DNA of 64,000 nucleotides from positions 21,338 to 85,337 of IMG/VR virus record IMGVR_UViG_3300043410_001823, one strand, 5' to 3'. This DNA is from a virus. This document shows, piece by piece, positions 33,501 to 42,411 of this stretch; position 1 is the stretch's first letter, and the number at the start of each line of letters is the position of its first letter. Under the pieces are notes generated by a model that had not been told where the DNA came from, did not search any database, and worked only from the letters and a program-made list of their open reading frames with translations. Both the position numbers and the translations under genes were made by a program.

Positions 33501-35041
33501 GTGTTGGAGACTGTTTCCCCTCCAGAAGACCAGTTTGCATAACTCTTAAGGTTATAGTTAATGTAGAACTTTACATTCTTTTTAAACATACCCTTTAGTT
33601 GTGTTGACGTATAATTACTAATATCTGAAAAAACTGGCACTGGGCTATTAATATCTCCAAGAGGCATTCCACTAAAAGAAATATTTGCATCGTCAGTGAC
33701 TAGAGAAGAAATCGGCATAACCGTATCTTTTCCATCTAAGGATTTATTGGTAGATGTTTCTAGTACAAAATCGCTTAGGTCAATTTCAAGTCTTGGTGAT
33801 ACCTCAATTAGCTGCATACTATCAGCATCTTGAGATACATATGGATTGTCTAAATCAAACTCTGGCAATACTGTTGCGCTGTTTTGAGTCACTGTAATTT
33901 TTTTAATATATACATAGCTAGTAATAGATCCATTAGTTCCAATTGTTGGCATTGATGCCTGTGGCCATCTAGAAGTTGTTAAAGAATTACCGTCTAAATA
34001 TACGATTAAAACACCAGTTGAGTTAGGGGCTCCCTGAAATGATATGGTTGAATTATCTGATTTTGTAACCGTAACTGTGACAGACGGAGATGATAAAAAT
34101 GTGTTGAACTTTAAAACAATCTTATTCATGATAATAGGAATGTTATAAATAGCAGAAACTGAGTTGTCTACATTTTGTCCAGATACGTAGTATTTATATG
34201 AAGAAATGTCTGTTAGTAATGCGCTTTTATATATTGGGGCATCTGATGAAAGCGCAAAGAAATTTGGAGTAGATACAATCGGACTTACTGGCATCTTAAA
34301 TGGTGAAGAATATCCTTGTAGTATGCTTGTGTTGTTTACTTTTCTATAATTGTCTGCAAATGGTGCTCCTCCAGTGCCTAGGGCATACCCTGCATTTCCT
34401 GTGCAAACGTAAGATTCCCCTGGTCTAAATGATGAAAAAACAACATCTGTTGGCCAAGTAGTTCCATATTGATAATCAAAATATGAGGTCTCATAGACCT
34501 GTGGAGTTGTAAAATATAGGTATGACTGGCTGCTTTGTGATGCATCTCCAATTGGAGAATATGTCATTCTGTATGTAAGTGAATCTATTGCAGACTGTGA
34601 TCCAACATATGTCTCTATCTTGGTCCAGCTAAAGGAATTGATTTCTTCGCTACTGGATCCAAACTGATTTTCTGTTCCATTTGCACTAATGTTTACCAAA
34701 ACTGGCTTATCTAAGTCAGTTGTTACATATGTGACAATCTTAAAAGCTTTATACCCATTTGTAGGAAAGTCTGGAGTGCTATCTGGAACTAATGAAAATG
34801 AAGCAGTAGCAACAGAGTTATTGCTATTAATTTCTTTTTTTAGCGCAGACAGTCCTTGGTATGTTTTAGTAGACGAAGTTATTCCGCTACCAGCTGTGAC
34901 TGCAACAGTATTCTTAGCATTACCAGCAACAGTGTATGATGGTGGATTAAAAATATTCTGATTCCACTCAGCAGAAACTACTGGTGTTAAGGTAATTGAC
35001 TCAGATTCAGTGAATATGGATGAGCTAACATTTGTTAACAT
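30587..35041 (-). CDS. Large minor tail / tail-hub protein
   Basis: 1484 residues, directly after the distal-tail-like gene (TAATG overlap). The N-terminal third contains carbohydrate-binding-like beta domains. The middle includes a hub-like segment with DIEISVKNDIELGAAINQFIKEK-like features, and the C-terminus (VHSVNNSFNNGLQTQISLKMLDAG) matches the usual end of tail hub or Tal-type proteins. In siphophages this position encodes the protein that closes the tail tip and carries fibres. No peptidoglycan hydrolase motif is visible. Confidence 0.75.
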   Translation of the reverse strand: MLTNVSSSIFTESESITLTPVVSAEWNQNIFNPPSYTVAGNAKNTVAVTAGSGITSSTKTYQGLSALKKEINSNNSVATASFSLVPDSTPDFPTNGYKAFKIVTYVTTDLDKPVLVNISANGTENQFGSSSEEINSFSWTKIETYVGSQSAIDSLTYRMTYSPIGDASQSSQSYLYFTTPQVYETSYFDYQYGTTWPTDVVFSSFRPGESYVCTGNAGYALGTGGAPFADNYRKVNNTSILQGYSSPFKMPVSPIVSTPNFFALSSDAPIYKSALLTDISSYKYYVSGQNVDNSVSAIYNIPIIMNKIVLKFNTFLSSPSVTVTVTKSDNSTISFQGAPNSTGVLIVYLDGNSLTTSRWPQASMPTIGTNGSITSYVYIKKITVTQNSATVLPEFDLDNPYVSQDADSMQLIEVSPRLEIDLSDFVLETSTNKSLDGKDTVMPISSLVTDDANISFSGMPLGDINSPVPVFSDISNYTSTQLKGMFKKNVKFYINYNLKSYANWSSGGETVSNTIIPGGVYYSDSWQQDDIDRVSVQCYDITRYLQNVPASDYVSHFKTAFETITNILDLSGFTDYDVDSLYAACMDSHTPLSISYYYCNSKDTTLAEALNQIFLPYQIAAYIDNFGVMKFMSLSNILGKASATQDFSLDDSDILNGGYSVSTKAKPGKISLRYTTPRIKQSLSLQNVIDPQIKNGPSYIYTTSNDVVWEQQSIDSLGLNYLVEDMSETDHQFTLHKSDLLDIFHTFNLSTNGYAAIENEIVSFVYKKYKISKTSDSATYSEISVKNDIELGAAINQFIKEKRIGLVENVGIISGVSQSESGGQNFATYSFSSTPTADVKNPLTTVKVGDLVSIRGMKPEALNGSYVVQNVTSNSFTVISPTSDTMQSGWTSGRFEKATSYDITIEPLGTITNIQRGMFGTSAAKHEVISGDFSTGVNTKKDLYAKDHNGTTLSTSNNASVVTTQNSDPYYYIQVEPGATGRTLIYSGSASDSVYNSYSGKFFMPIESNRPVELCSGGIFFNMYESNLADTYFLELVRYNPPQTAAADYMYALIFSKQDAYSGDLSPIAYANVSGVVNSIMSNFEKIWVKNPSPTKKDGSDAYILYVDPHEAFNLRIAMEEFDYHESGEGSADNPTGHTFTAFLNNFEISGWQVYENDAWKSTDVNTVNGLRKKVALLEYAKGTDTKFGVFLSNAPTVLPSSYIDGEWKEPLHYPETSSNGLIGYVREIYASEKILKNRSVNYYFQDPEFLNGLVQGHNLASNYDEFIMQTQPCVTGINVYDVQYTNGSAVSVDVLPVEYAWYYFPGNTLLDQKYLQRQVVDEYSVAYSTPVNTGFRGKFAVANNSSHMVYLKKDSDDINQFAVNFNLWTHEIIVPSDPEIIEVVTNPGNMQEVVQLDSEFIQSKQDANKLLKLVSTSLENFSKDVSLNIFGNPLIEVGDVVKLTYPVAGVNQQKYVVHSVNNSFNNGLQTQISLKMLDAGISV

Positions 35042-35514
35042 TAGATCTCCGTAAATTCAATATTCATTGAAACATAGTCACAATCTGTTGTTCTATGCAT
35101 AATAGTATTATTAAAATCAGTGATGAATACACGGTATGTTTGATATGTACTTTGTGCTGTTGCAAATGTTGAGTCTGATGGAGCTACTCCTGCAGCTGGT
35201 GTAGTTACAGATGAACTTGTTACCTTTACATATACTGGAATTCCAGCATTGGCTTCGTAGAAGGCCTCTAGCCATGCCCCGCCTTTGTTAGCATCTACAG
35301 TTAATTCACTCTTTGTTGGAACATAAGACCAATTAGTGGAAATTTTATTTTTCTTTGCAATAACAAATCTACGCATTTTGCCATTAGCCATTCTTTGTTC
35401 ATTCTGAATAAGCTCTGGAGTTACGTTAATTTCTTTTCTATTATGGTCTGTCAGCTTGTGCCAAGTTACCCCATCAAAGGATACAGCTAGACCAGTATTA
35501 ATTGCATATGCCAT
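35041..35514 (-). CDS. Distal tail (Dit-like) or minor tail protein
   Basis: 157 residues, beta-rich, beginning MAYAINTGLAVSFDGVTWHKL, immediately downstream of the tape measure (one-base overlap). Position and size match the first baseplate protein after the tape measure. No sequence-level domain call is possible by eye. Confidence 0.65.
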   Translation of the reverse strand: MAYAINTGLAVSFDGVTWHKLTDHNRKEINVTPELIQNEQRMANGKMRRFVIAKKNKISTNWSYVPTKSELTVDANKGGAWLEAFYEANAGIPVYVKVTSSSVTTPAAGVAPSDSTFATAQSTYQTYRVFITDFNNTIMHRTTDCDYVSMNIEFTEI

Positions 35515-38500
35515 TACATCACCATATTACTTCTGTTGGCTCTTGACGATAAAACATTTAGCTTCTTGATGACTTGATCAGCTATCTCATTTGCGCTTGA
35601 AGTTCCACCATTAATTGTCATTGTTACATTATACACTGAGCTATTGTTTGTTGCGCCATCATTTACACCAACTTTGCCATCATTTATAGCATTCATAAAT
35701 GATGTTCCATATGTTCTAACAGCTGCTTGACGCATTACATACTCACCATTTGATAGATTAATCATGCCACCTGCAGCGTATCCAACCCTAGCCTTTACAG
35801 AGTCCGACATAGCGGTTCCAGGGCCTCTTACAAGCCCTCCGAAAGCTAATCCAGACTTAGCCTTAGCCAATGCCTTTTCAGCTGCTGTAACCTTCTCTCC
35901 AGCCTGTAATGCAGAGATTCTGTTCTCAAGTCGTGTAATAGTTTTATCTAATGCAAGATTAGCTGTTTCCTTATTAAAGTCTGCAGTTGTTTTATACTGC
36001 TGTTGTTGAAGCATGGCTGCTTGAATATAGTTACCCTGTGCCTTTGCTTGCAATGCACTTTGTTGAAGATCTGCAAGTTTTTGCTGATATTCATATTGAC
36101 GATTAAGTTCATCATTAGTTTCTTTTATAAGGTCTCTTTTTGTCTTTAAAGCATCTAGTTCTTTTTGTAGTCTAGCAATTGTAAGTTTTGCTTCTTTAGA
36201 TAGCGTATCAGTTCCTGTGCCAGTCCCAGTTCCAGTTCCAGTGCCTGTTTCTTGTTTGGTCATTTCTGCTATTTGCTTTTGAAGTGCTAAACCTCTTTTT
36301 ACCGCTGCAGATAATTGCATCTGGGCTCTTCCAACAACTTTTGGATCATATTTATCTCTATTTGCTAATACTTTAAGAATCTGACTATCAACATCGAGGC
36401 CACCGTAAGACAAGGCTAAGAATGCATTCAGCTGGTCGTGAGCTCCCTTGATTCCAGCAGTTGCTTTTACTGCTGCAGGACCTAGCTTTTCAAACATACT
36501 ACTAATAAATTGTAGCTGAGTTGCTTGAGGCATTGATTGAATTTGCCCATTCAATACAGCTATTTGCTTATTAAATGATGTGGCATTAATCGTTCCCTGC
36601 TGGAATTGTCCAATAAGACCTTGATATATTCCAAACATAGAGGATGCTGCAGCATTCATTAGTGATTTTTGAGATTTTGAAAATTCAGTAATAACCTTAA
36701 CTATTGGTGCTGATCTTGGACCTGTATATTCAACTAAGGTCTTTTGAACACCCTTACCAAATGTTTCTGAAAACTTTTGAGAAATATTAGTTGCTTGTGA
36801 TTGAATATTTTTATCATTAATTACACCAACACTCTTAAAATCAAGCTTAAGGGCTGTCTTGCCAGATTCTACTTGGAGTGCTTGAATAATTGTTTGAATT
36901 TGATCTTGAGCAAAACCTCTTGCACCCAATTGTAACCCTAGTGACTGTAAAACCATTTTAGCATTAGAACCACTTGTTTTCTTTAATGAAGCAATGTCAT
37001 TTTTAAAATTCTTTTTAAAGTTTGGGTCTTCTCTTAGCTGGTCTACCTTTGTTTTTTGCTGGGCAGACATAGCCATCTGATTACCGCCAAGACTTTCATA
37101 TGGTAGTTTTGTAGTAACAACACCAAAGAAATCTCCTAGTGTCTTTAATTTATCACCAGACATGGTGGCAGCATCAGCTAATCCTTGAATTGCCACTCTT
37201 TCTTTTTCTCTCCACCAATTAACTACTTTAATTATTCCATATGTAGCTAGTAAACCACCCGAAACCAACTTCAATGGTCCAGGCAACATCTTTAATGCTT
37301 GTAACAAGAATCCAACTGTTGAGGCTTGTCCAGCAATTTCTCCAGCTTTACCTGGAAGCATTGATCCCATCATGAGCGCTGAAGATAGTCCAAATCCAAC
37401 CTTTGGATTACTTAACTTACTCATTGCAGTTCCAGCAACACCTCTCATGCGGGACAACATTGATGCCTTTGGAGCTACTCCTCCAGCGACAATACCTCTC
37501 TTAGCAAGTTTTCTTTCATGACGAGCAATAGATTTTTGAACAGCAATATCTGCAGAATCAGCTGTTCCATTAACCATTGTTCTAGATGCTGTTTTTGCTT
37601 GTGCTGTTTTTTCTTCAATTCCATTGACATAGCCTTGACCAAAATCATTACCAAGTTCACGACCAACTTCTGATGGAGATGCAGACTTTTGTGCTTGCTT
37701 AACTCCTCGTTCAACAATAACAACTAAACCTTTTGCCTGTCTTGTTAATGCATCACGTAATTGTTTTGTTGGTGTTGAAATTTTTGTTAAGTCAAGCATT
37801 TGTCTATCTGCAACGTGAGCTTTAACTAATCCCTCTGTGCTTGATAGTCCTAATGCTTTAGATACCTTGTCATATACAGAACTCTTATTTCTATATGAAG
37901 ATACTCCTGCTGTTGTTTGTGCACGGCCTATTGATTCTAAAAGACCACTAGATCTTCTTCTCTTCATTGAAGTATCTTCAAATGTAGTGATCTCGGTAAA
38001 AAACTTTTCTACAGCATTTGAATAAACGCTTCCATAGTTTTGTGCCTGCTGCCTTGCAACCTTCTGATAAATCTGTGTTAATTGTTGATCCGCAACTTTA
38101 TTATTTCCAAGAGTTAAAAGTTCTTGAGCAATGCCCTGTGAAATAGAAGAACCAAACTTAGCAAGATTAGGATCTTTTCCGAGCATCTTAACAATATCTG
38201 GAGAACGCTTTGCACCAAGGGCTTCTGCAATTGCAGTAATAATTGGAGACTGAATTCCTGCGCCGCCCTGTGCAAATTCTGCAGCTAGGTCAGATGCTGC
38301 AATTCCTGATCCGCCCTTACGTGTATTAAGAGCATAGTTAGTTGATTTCTTTAATAGTGTAACGGCGTTGGTGTATGCAGGGAATAATCCATTTTGAAAA
38401 CCTGGAATATTTCCAGCTACAAGTCCTGCAGTTAGGTGTGGATATTTTTGTACATTTTTTGCTGGAATAACTGCTTCACCATTTGAAAGCATTGCTGGTA

Positions 38501-40547
38501 CGCTATCTGAAGTTCCATTTCCTGGACCAACTACCATTCCACCAGTTGCCATCTTCTTGCCTCTAAATCTTGGAACCATCATTCCAGGATTGTTCTGTGC
38601 AAATGCAGCGCTTGCTCTAGTAGCTGCTTGGTATGCTGAAATTAATTGGTTTAAAGCATTTTTTTCAACATTAAATGTTTGTGTTAGTGTAGCGTGAGAC
38701 TGATTAAGCGAGTGAGCAGCTGCAGCTGCATCTAACTGTTCGCTATTCAAATATCGTGTTTGCTCTCCAAGAACTTGTGATTGTCCTGTAAGTCTTAAAT
38801 ACCCATTTCTCAATGTTAAGAATAGTTTAATAATATTAGCAATACCGTTAGCTAAAAGACCAAATGCCATAAGAACAATAGGTCCAATTCCTGCAACTCC
38901 GACAGTCATAATTGTTATAAACTTTTTAACACCATCAGAGAGACCATTAAATCTATCTAAAATACCAGAAACAAAATCAATAATTGGTGTTACGGCTTTT
39001 AAGAATGTTTCTCCGACTGGAACCAATGTCATCTTAAGATCTTCAATAGACTTCTTAAACTTATTCATTGCAGAGTCTGCAGTTACACCTAATTCTTGTG
39101 ATGATAGATTTGCAAGTTCTTCAGTTGATGCACTAGCTAAATCAAGTACTCTTGCTGCCTGTGTACCAGTTTTTGTAACATTTTGAAATAATGCTGATAG
39201 ACGAGCAAACTGGAACTTACCAAACATCTGCTCAATTGCACGTGCTCTTGCAAGTGGATCAAGTGTGTCTAGAGCTTTTGCAAATTCAACAACGGTAGAT
39301 CTTAGATCACCCTTGTTCTTTGAAACAATTTGTTGAATATTAATACCCATGCTTTGAAGCATTGCTGTTGCTTTTGTGCTTGGATTAATCAAAGATGCAA
39401 GACCAGACTTAAGTGCGTTAGCACCTTCTGATGCGTTAACTCCTCCTTCTTTCATTGCTGTTAAGAAGAATGCTAAGTCTTTTACGTTACCGCCAAGTTG
39501 TTTGATAACTGGAGCAACCTTAGGAATAGCAGTAGTGATATCATCAAGGGATGTTACAGTTTGGTTTTCTACTGCGTTTAAAAAGTCAATACTATTTGCA
39601 AGGTCTGCTGAAGATGTTCCAAATGCATTTTGTAAAGAAATAGTTGTTTGTAGAGCTTGCTGTGCATCAATTTGTCCAAGGACAGAAAGCCTTGTTGCTT
39701 CAGTTGTTTGTCGCTGTAGATCAAGTCCTTGGAAACCTGCTGCTGCTGCATCTGCTGCAAGACCTACGGTTTGTGAAACAGCAATACCATATCTAGTAAA
39801 CTGCTTTCCTAATTCTTGAATATTTGCAAGAGCTTGCTGTGTTTCGGCTTGTGGAGTAAATAAGTCTCCATAGACCTTTTTAAATTTAAGTGCTTGTGTT
39901 TCCATGTCCATAAATGTCTTTGTTGCCATCGAACCAACTGACATTAATGGAAGCGTAAAACCAACCATGAGCTGACGACCAGCCCACTGTGTATTCTTAC
40001 CAAAGTTCAAAAGATTTGTTGAACCTTGCTTCATTAATTGATTAAATATTGCTTGCTTTTGTGCAGCTATTTGTGCTTTTGTAGAATAGCTAGAAAGATC
40101 TAATTTATCAGGGATAACAGCTATAGCCTTCATAGCTCCAGAAGTATCTCTTCCAAGCTTTATATACTGTGTCTGTAGTTTCTTTACACGATCTTCTGCT
40201 ACCTTGCCGATTGTGTCAAACTCCGATTGGAATAGCTTGCCGAATGTTTTTGTAGAAGCTCCAGCATATCTGAAGTACTCACGCATTGAAAACTTATTCT
40301 TTTCAAGCGATGTTGTAAATGATTCGGCTGTTGTTTTTACGGTACGTAGTTCTGCAGAAAAAGCACCAATAGAATTGATATTGTTAAGAAGATTTTTCTG
40401 TAAAGACTTTTGTGCAAGCGCTGCAGCCTCAGATGATTTTGCTATAGAAGAATGGAATCTAGAGATCTGAGATTGTAGATTTTTAAGTTGGCTGAGGGCG
40501 TCTGACGTATTAATGTTAACGTCAATATTAGCATTTACATCAGACAC
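35514..40547 (-). CDS. Tape measure protein
   Basis: 1677 residues, the longest gene here. Alpha-helical N-terminus; a TP901-type core (residues about 200-430: FTRYGIAVSQTVGLAADAAA, VTSLDDITTAIPKVAPVIK, MKEGGVNASEG); hydrophobic helices around 540-590 and 1080-1140; a C-terminal coiled coil with a Gly-Thr repeat. The motif GG-VxGPG..SDSVPA.LSNGE occurs near residue 670 and again near 1600. It sets tail length and is injected or ejected with DNA. Starts at GTG 40547 (AGAGG upstream). By the usual relation of roughly 0.15 nm per residue the tail could be about 250 nm. Confidence 0.93.
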   Translation of the reverse strand: MSDVNANIDVNINTSDALSQLKNLQSQISRFHSSIAKSSEAAALAQKSLQKNLLNNINSIGAFSAELRTVKTTAESFTTSLEKNKFSMREYFRYAGASTKTFGKLFQSEFDTIGKVAEDRVKKLQTQYIKLGRDTSGAMKAIAVIPDKLDLSSYSTKAQIAAQKQAIFNQLMKQGSTNLLNFGKNTQWAGRQLMVGFTLPLMSVGSMATKTFMDMETQALKFKKVYGDLFTPQAETQQALANIQELGKQFTRYGIAVSQTVGLAADAAAAGFQGLDLQRQTTEATRLSVLGQIDAQQALQTTISLQNAFGTSSADLANSIDFLNAVENQTVTSLDDITTAIPKVAPVIKQLGGNVKDLAFFLTAMKEGGVNASEGANALKSGLASLINPSTKATAMLQSMGINIQQIVSKNKGDLRSTVVEFAKALDTLDPLARARAIEQMFGKFQFARLSALFQNVTKTGTQAARVLDLASASTEELANLSSQELGVTADSAMNKFKKSIEDLKMTLVPVGETFLKAVTPIIDFVSGILDRFNGLSDGVKKFITIMTVGVAGIGPIVLMAFGLLANGIANIIKLFLTLRNGYLRLTGQSQVLGEQTRYLNSEQLDAAAAAHSLNQSHATLTQTFNVEKNALNQLISAYQAATRASAAFAQNNPGMMVPRFRGKKMATGGMVVGPGNGTSDSVPAMLSNGEAVIPAKNVQKYPHLTAGLVAGNIPGFQNGLFPAYTNAVTLLKKSTNYALNTRKGGSGIAASDLAAEFAQGGAGIQSPIITAIAEALGAKRSPDIVKMLGKDPNLAKFGSSISQGIAQELLTLGNNKVADQQLTQIYQKVARQQAQNYGSVYSNAVEKFFTEITTFEDTSMKRRRSSGLLESIGRAQTTAGVSSYRNKSSVYDKVSKALGLSSTEGLVKAHVADRQMLDLTKISTPTKQLRDALTRQAKGLVVIVERGVKQAQKSASPSEVGRELGNDFGQGYVNGIEEKTAQAKTASRTMVNGTADSADIAVQKSIARHERKLAKRGIVAGGVAPKASMLSRMRGVAGTAMSKLSNPKVGFGLSSALMMGSMLPGKAGEIAGQASTVGFLLQALKMLPGPLKLVSGGLLATYGIIKVVNWWREKERVAIQGLADAATMSGDKLKTLGDFFGVVTTKLPYESLGGNQMAMSAQQKTKVDQLREDPNFKKNFKNDIASLKKTSGSNAKMVLQSLGLQLGARGFAQDQIQTIIQALQVESGKTALKLDFKSVGVINDKNIQSQATNISQKFSETFGKGVQKTLVEYTGPRSAPIVKVITEFSKSQKSLMNAAASSMFGIYQGLIGQFQQGTINATSFNKQIAVLNGQIQSMPQATQLQFISSMFEKLGPAAVKATAGIKGAHDQLNAFLALSYGGLDVDSQILKVLANRDKYDPKVVGRAQMQLSAAVKRGLALQKQIAEMTKQETGTGTGTGTGTGTDTLSKEAKLTIARLQKELDALKTKRDLIKETNDELNRQYEYQQKLADLQQSALQAKAQGNYIQAAMLQQQQYKTTADFNKETANLALDKTITRLENRISALQAGEKVTAAEKALAKAKSGLAFGGLVRGPGTAMSDSVKARVGYAAGGMINLSNGEYVMRQAAVRTYGTSFMNAINDGKVGVNDGATNNSSVYNVTMTINGGTSSANEIADQVIKKLNVLSSRANRSNMVM

Positions 40548-40570
40548 TCACTCACCTCTTTTAAGTTTTA

Positions 40571-40891
40571 TTATGCATTGAGTTCAAAATTTGGTAGGCC
40601 AGCGAAACTTGTTCCTGCTGCAACCTCAACAATTTTATAAACTGTTGGAAGATCTACAATTTCTTCTAGGGCTGCTTTGTCACCAGAAAAATCTGGCTTG
40701 TATTGCTTAAGAGCAATCAAAACACAATCCATAAGAACGTCAATTGACTTATCGTTATCTTCTGCCACCTTTTCAACCTCACCAAACTTCTTCAAAAATT
40801 CACGAAGAAGAGAGATTTTTAAAGGACGAAGACTAAGCTCTGAGTTGTCCATAAGCTTAATTGTTTCTTCCTTGTACTCGGTTGTTGCCAT
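40571..40891 (-). CDS. Tail assembly chaperone-like protein (short paralogue)
   Basis: 106 residues. Clearly related to the N-terminal half of the preceding gene product: ETIKLMDNSELSLRPLKISLLREF aligns with TITFLDGSEAYITPLKIKYLRDF, and DVLMDCVLIALKQYKP with SILSECVAISMRQYFP. Both sit between the major tail protein and the tape measure, the canonical chaperone position. AGGAGG precedes the ATG, and an extended -10 promoter lies upstream, so it is expressed separately rather than by frameshift. Confidence 0.75.
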   Translation of the reverse strand: MATTEYKEETIKLMDNSELSLRPLKISLLREFLKKFGEVEKVAEDNDKSIDVLMDCVLIALKQYKPDFSGDKAALEEIVDLPTVYKIVEVAAGTSFAGLPNFELNA

Positions 40892-40916
40892 CTATACCCT
40901 CCTAGATATTAAGTTA

Positions 40917-40925
40917 ATTATATCA
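40917..40925 (-). promoter_or_regulatory. Extended -10 promoter before the short tail chaperone
   Basis: TGATATAAT on the minus strand in the 43-base gap between the two chaperone paralogues; predicted leader about 18 bases with AGGAGG. Confidence 0.6.
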
Positions 40926-40934
40926 TAATCGAAT

Positions 40935-41630
40935 CTAATTTCTTAGATCTTCATAATCTAATCCCATGCCGATACCAAATCCAGCATTTACTGCATTTTG
41001 TCCTTGTAATGAAACAACATCGTTTGAATCTGATGTTTGTCCCTTACTAAACACCCTAGCCTTTAGGTCTTCCCATTCCTTTTGGCCCTTTTCTTCTTCA
41101 GCACCTTCATCAAGATCTACACCTTGAATTGCTGCTAAAAACTTATTTTGTGCATACTCTGTTTCTCTTTTAGCTTCAAGAGTAGATATTAACTCTGGTA
41201 AAGAAAGAGATGTTTCTAGGTCTTCGTAGTCTTTCCAGATGCCCAACAAAAATAGTTCTGCCTCTAACTTGGCTAAATCTAGAGTTTCCCATGTAGCCCC
41301 GCCTTCTTCTGCCTGCTCCTTAACAGAATCATCTGATTTAGGATTAATAATGATATTTGCAGATAGTTCTAAGATCTCGTTAATCATTGGCATATTCATA
41401 ATATTTTCAACATCCTCTTGCGTAAACTTTTTACCTGGAAAATATTGACGCATTGAGATAGCAACACATTCTGACAAAATTGACATAGACTCTACATCAT
41501 CACGGGATTCATGAATCTGCTTAAAAACTTCCATAAAATCTCTTAAATATTTTATTTTTAATGGAGTTATATAAGCCTCTGATCCATCCAGAAATGTGAT
41601 AGTTTTGCTTTTATAGACTGATGTAGGCAT
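40935..41630 (-). CDS. Tail assembly chaperone-like protein (long form)
   Basis: 231 residues from the ATG at 41630. The frame is open to an ATG at 41648, but no ribosome-binding site supports either, and TGATAAAAT (41647-41639) may be a promoter making 41630 leaderless. The N-terminal domain (about 95 residues) is shared with the next gene. The C-terminal extension (WETLDLAKLEAELFLLGIWKDYEDL ... DLDEGAEEEKGQKEWEDL) resembles what is normally reached by a programmed frameshift, here fused in frame. Confidence 0.7.
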   Translation of the reverse strand: MPTSVYKSKTITFLDGSEAYITPLKIKYLRDFMEVFKQIHESRDDVESMSILSECVAISMRQYFPGKKFTQEDVENIMNMPMINEILELSANIIINPKSDDSVKEQAEEGGATWETLDLAKLEAELFLLGIWKDYEDLETSLSLPELISTLEAKRETEYAQNKFLAAIQGVDLDEGAEEEKGQKEWEDLKARVFSKGQTSDSNDVVSLQGQNAVNAGFGIGMGLDYEDLRN

Positions 41631-41649
41631 AGATATCAATTTTATCATA

Positions 41650-41685
41650 AAACAACAAAGCCCACTACCAAAAAGGTAATGGGCT
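41650..41685 (-). terminator. Terminator after the major tail protein
   Basis: AGCCCATTACC (41685-41675) pairs with GGTAGTGGGCT (41669-41659) around a TTTTT loop, one G-U pair, followed by TTGTTGTTTT. The U-run is interrupted, so it may attenuate rather than stop transcription. Confidence 0.75.
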
Positions 41686-41701
41686 CGTCGTCTATATTAA
41701 A

Positions 41702-42337
41702 TTATGAAGCTGGTGTAAAAGTACGATCTACGATCTTACCATATGAACCAGATGTGTCTTCTGGGAGAAGACGGAATGAAACTTCGAACATTGAAGCTTC
41801 GTCACGCTTTGCAGAAACTGTAACATTTTCGATTGAAAGTGCACGGTATGCTGTGTAAACACGCTCTACTGAGTCTGAATTTACGCAGTCACCTGTTCCT
41901 GGTCCGACTGCAACGAGGCCACGTTCAACTGGACATTCACCAATCTTACCTGCAGACATGTTTAGAACACGTCCAGCGGAAGTTGACTTTGATCCAGTAA
42001 GCTCTGTATCCTTGTATGCTAAAGCCAATAGAAGATTTTCTAGTGTAGCTTCAGCGAAAGCAGTTGCAAGATTTACCTTCATGCCCTGCTTATAAAGTTT
42101 AGCAACGTCAAGAACCTGATCAACCTGTACTTCACCGAAGTCTGGTTGGAACTGGAGCTCAAGACCGTTACGAGTGTATCCAACGTTCTCGTATGTTGAT
42201 GCTGCTGAAAGTGTATCCTTGAACGATTCTGATGAAACAAAAGACTGAGTTGTTGACGGAGTCAGTGTTGTATCAGCAACGAAAAGGGCAGCTGCACCAA
42301 CGATAATGTTGGTTGACGTACCACGGCTGTATGCCAT
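41702..42337 (-). CDS. Major tail protein
   Basis: 211 residues, beta-rich, no cysteine-based motifs of note. It is assigned as the tail-tube subunit from its location between the neck genes and the tail chaperones/tape measure, its size, its own promoter (42397-42405) and the strong hairpin terminator directly after it, an expression pattern typical of tube proteins. The ending (FEVSFRLLPEDTSGSYGKIVDRTFTPAS) is in keeping with tube proteins. GAGGTG precedes the ATG. Confidence 0.8.
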   Translation of the reverse strand: MAYSRGTSTNIIVGAAALFVADTTLTPSTTQSFVSSESFKDTLSAASTYENVGYTRNGLELQFQPDFGEVQVDQVLDVAKLYKQGMKVNLATAFAEATLENLLLALAYKDTELTGSKSTSAGRVLNMSAGKIGECPVERGLVAVGPGTGDCVNSDSVERVYTAYRALSIENVTVSAKRDEASMFEVSFRLLPEDTSGSYGKIVDRTFTPAS

Positions 42338-42396
42338 ATTTTTTCACCTCTACTTTCAGAATGAGATTTTAGTATTGGCGTGTTTCCTCAAAATAC

Positions 42397-42405
42397 AGTA
42401 TATCA
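42397..42405 (-). promoter_or_regulatory. Extended -10 promoter of the major tail protein
   Basis: TGATATACT on the minus strand; the leader of about 50 bases is longer than at other genes in this genome and contains GAGGTG close to the ATG. Confidence 0.6.
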
Positions 42406-42411
42406 GCCTTT

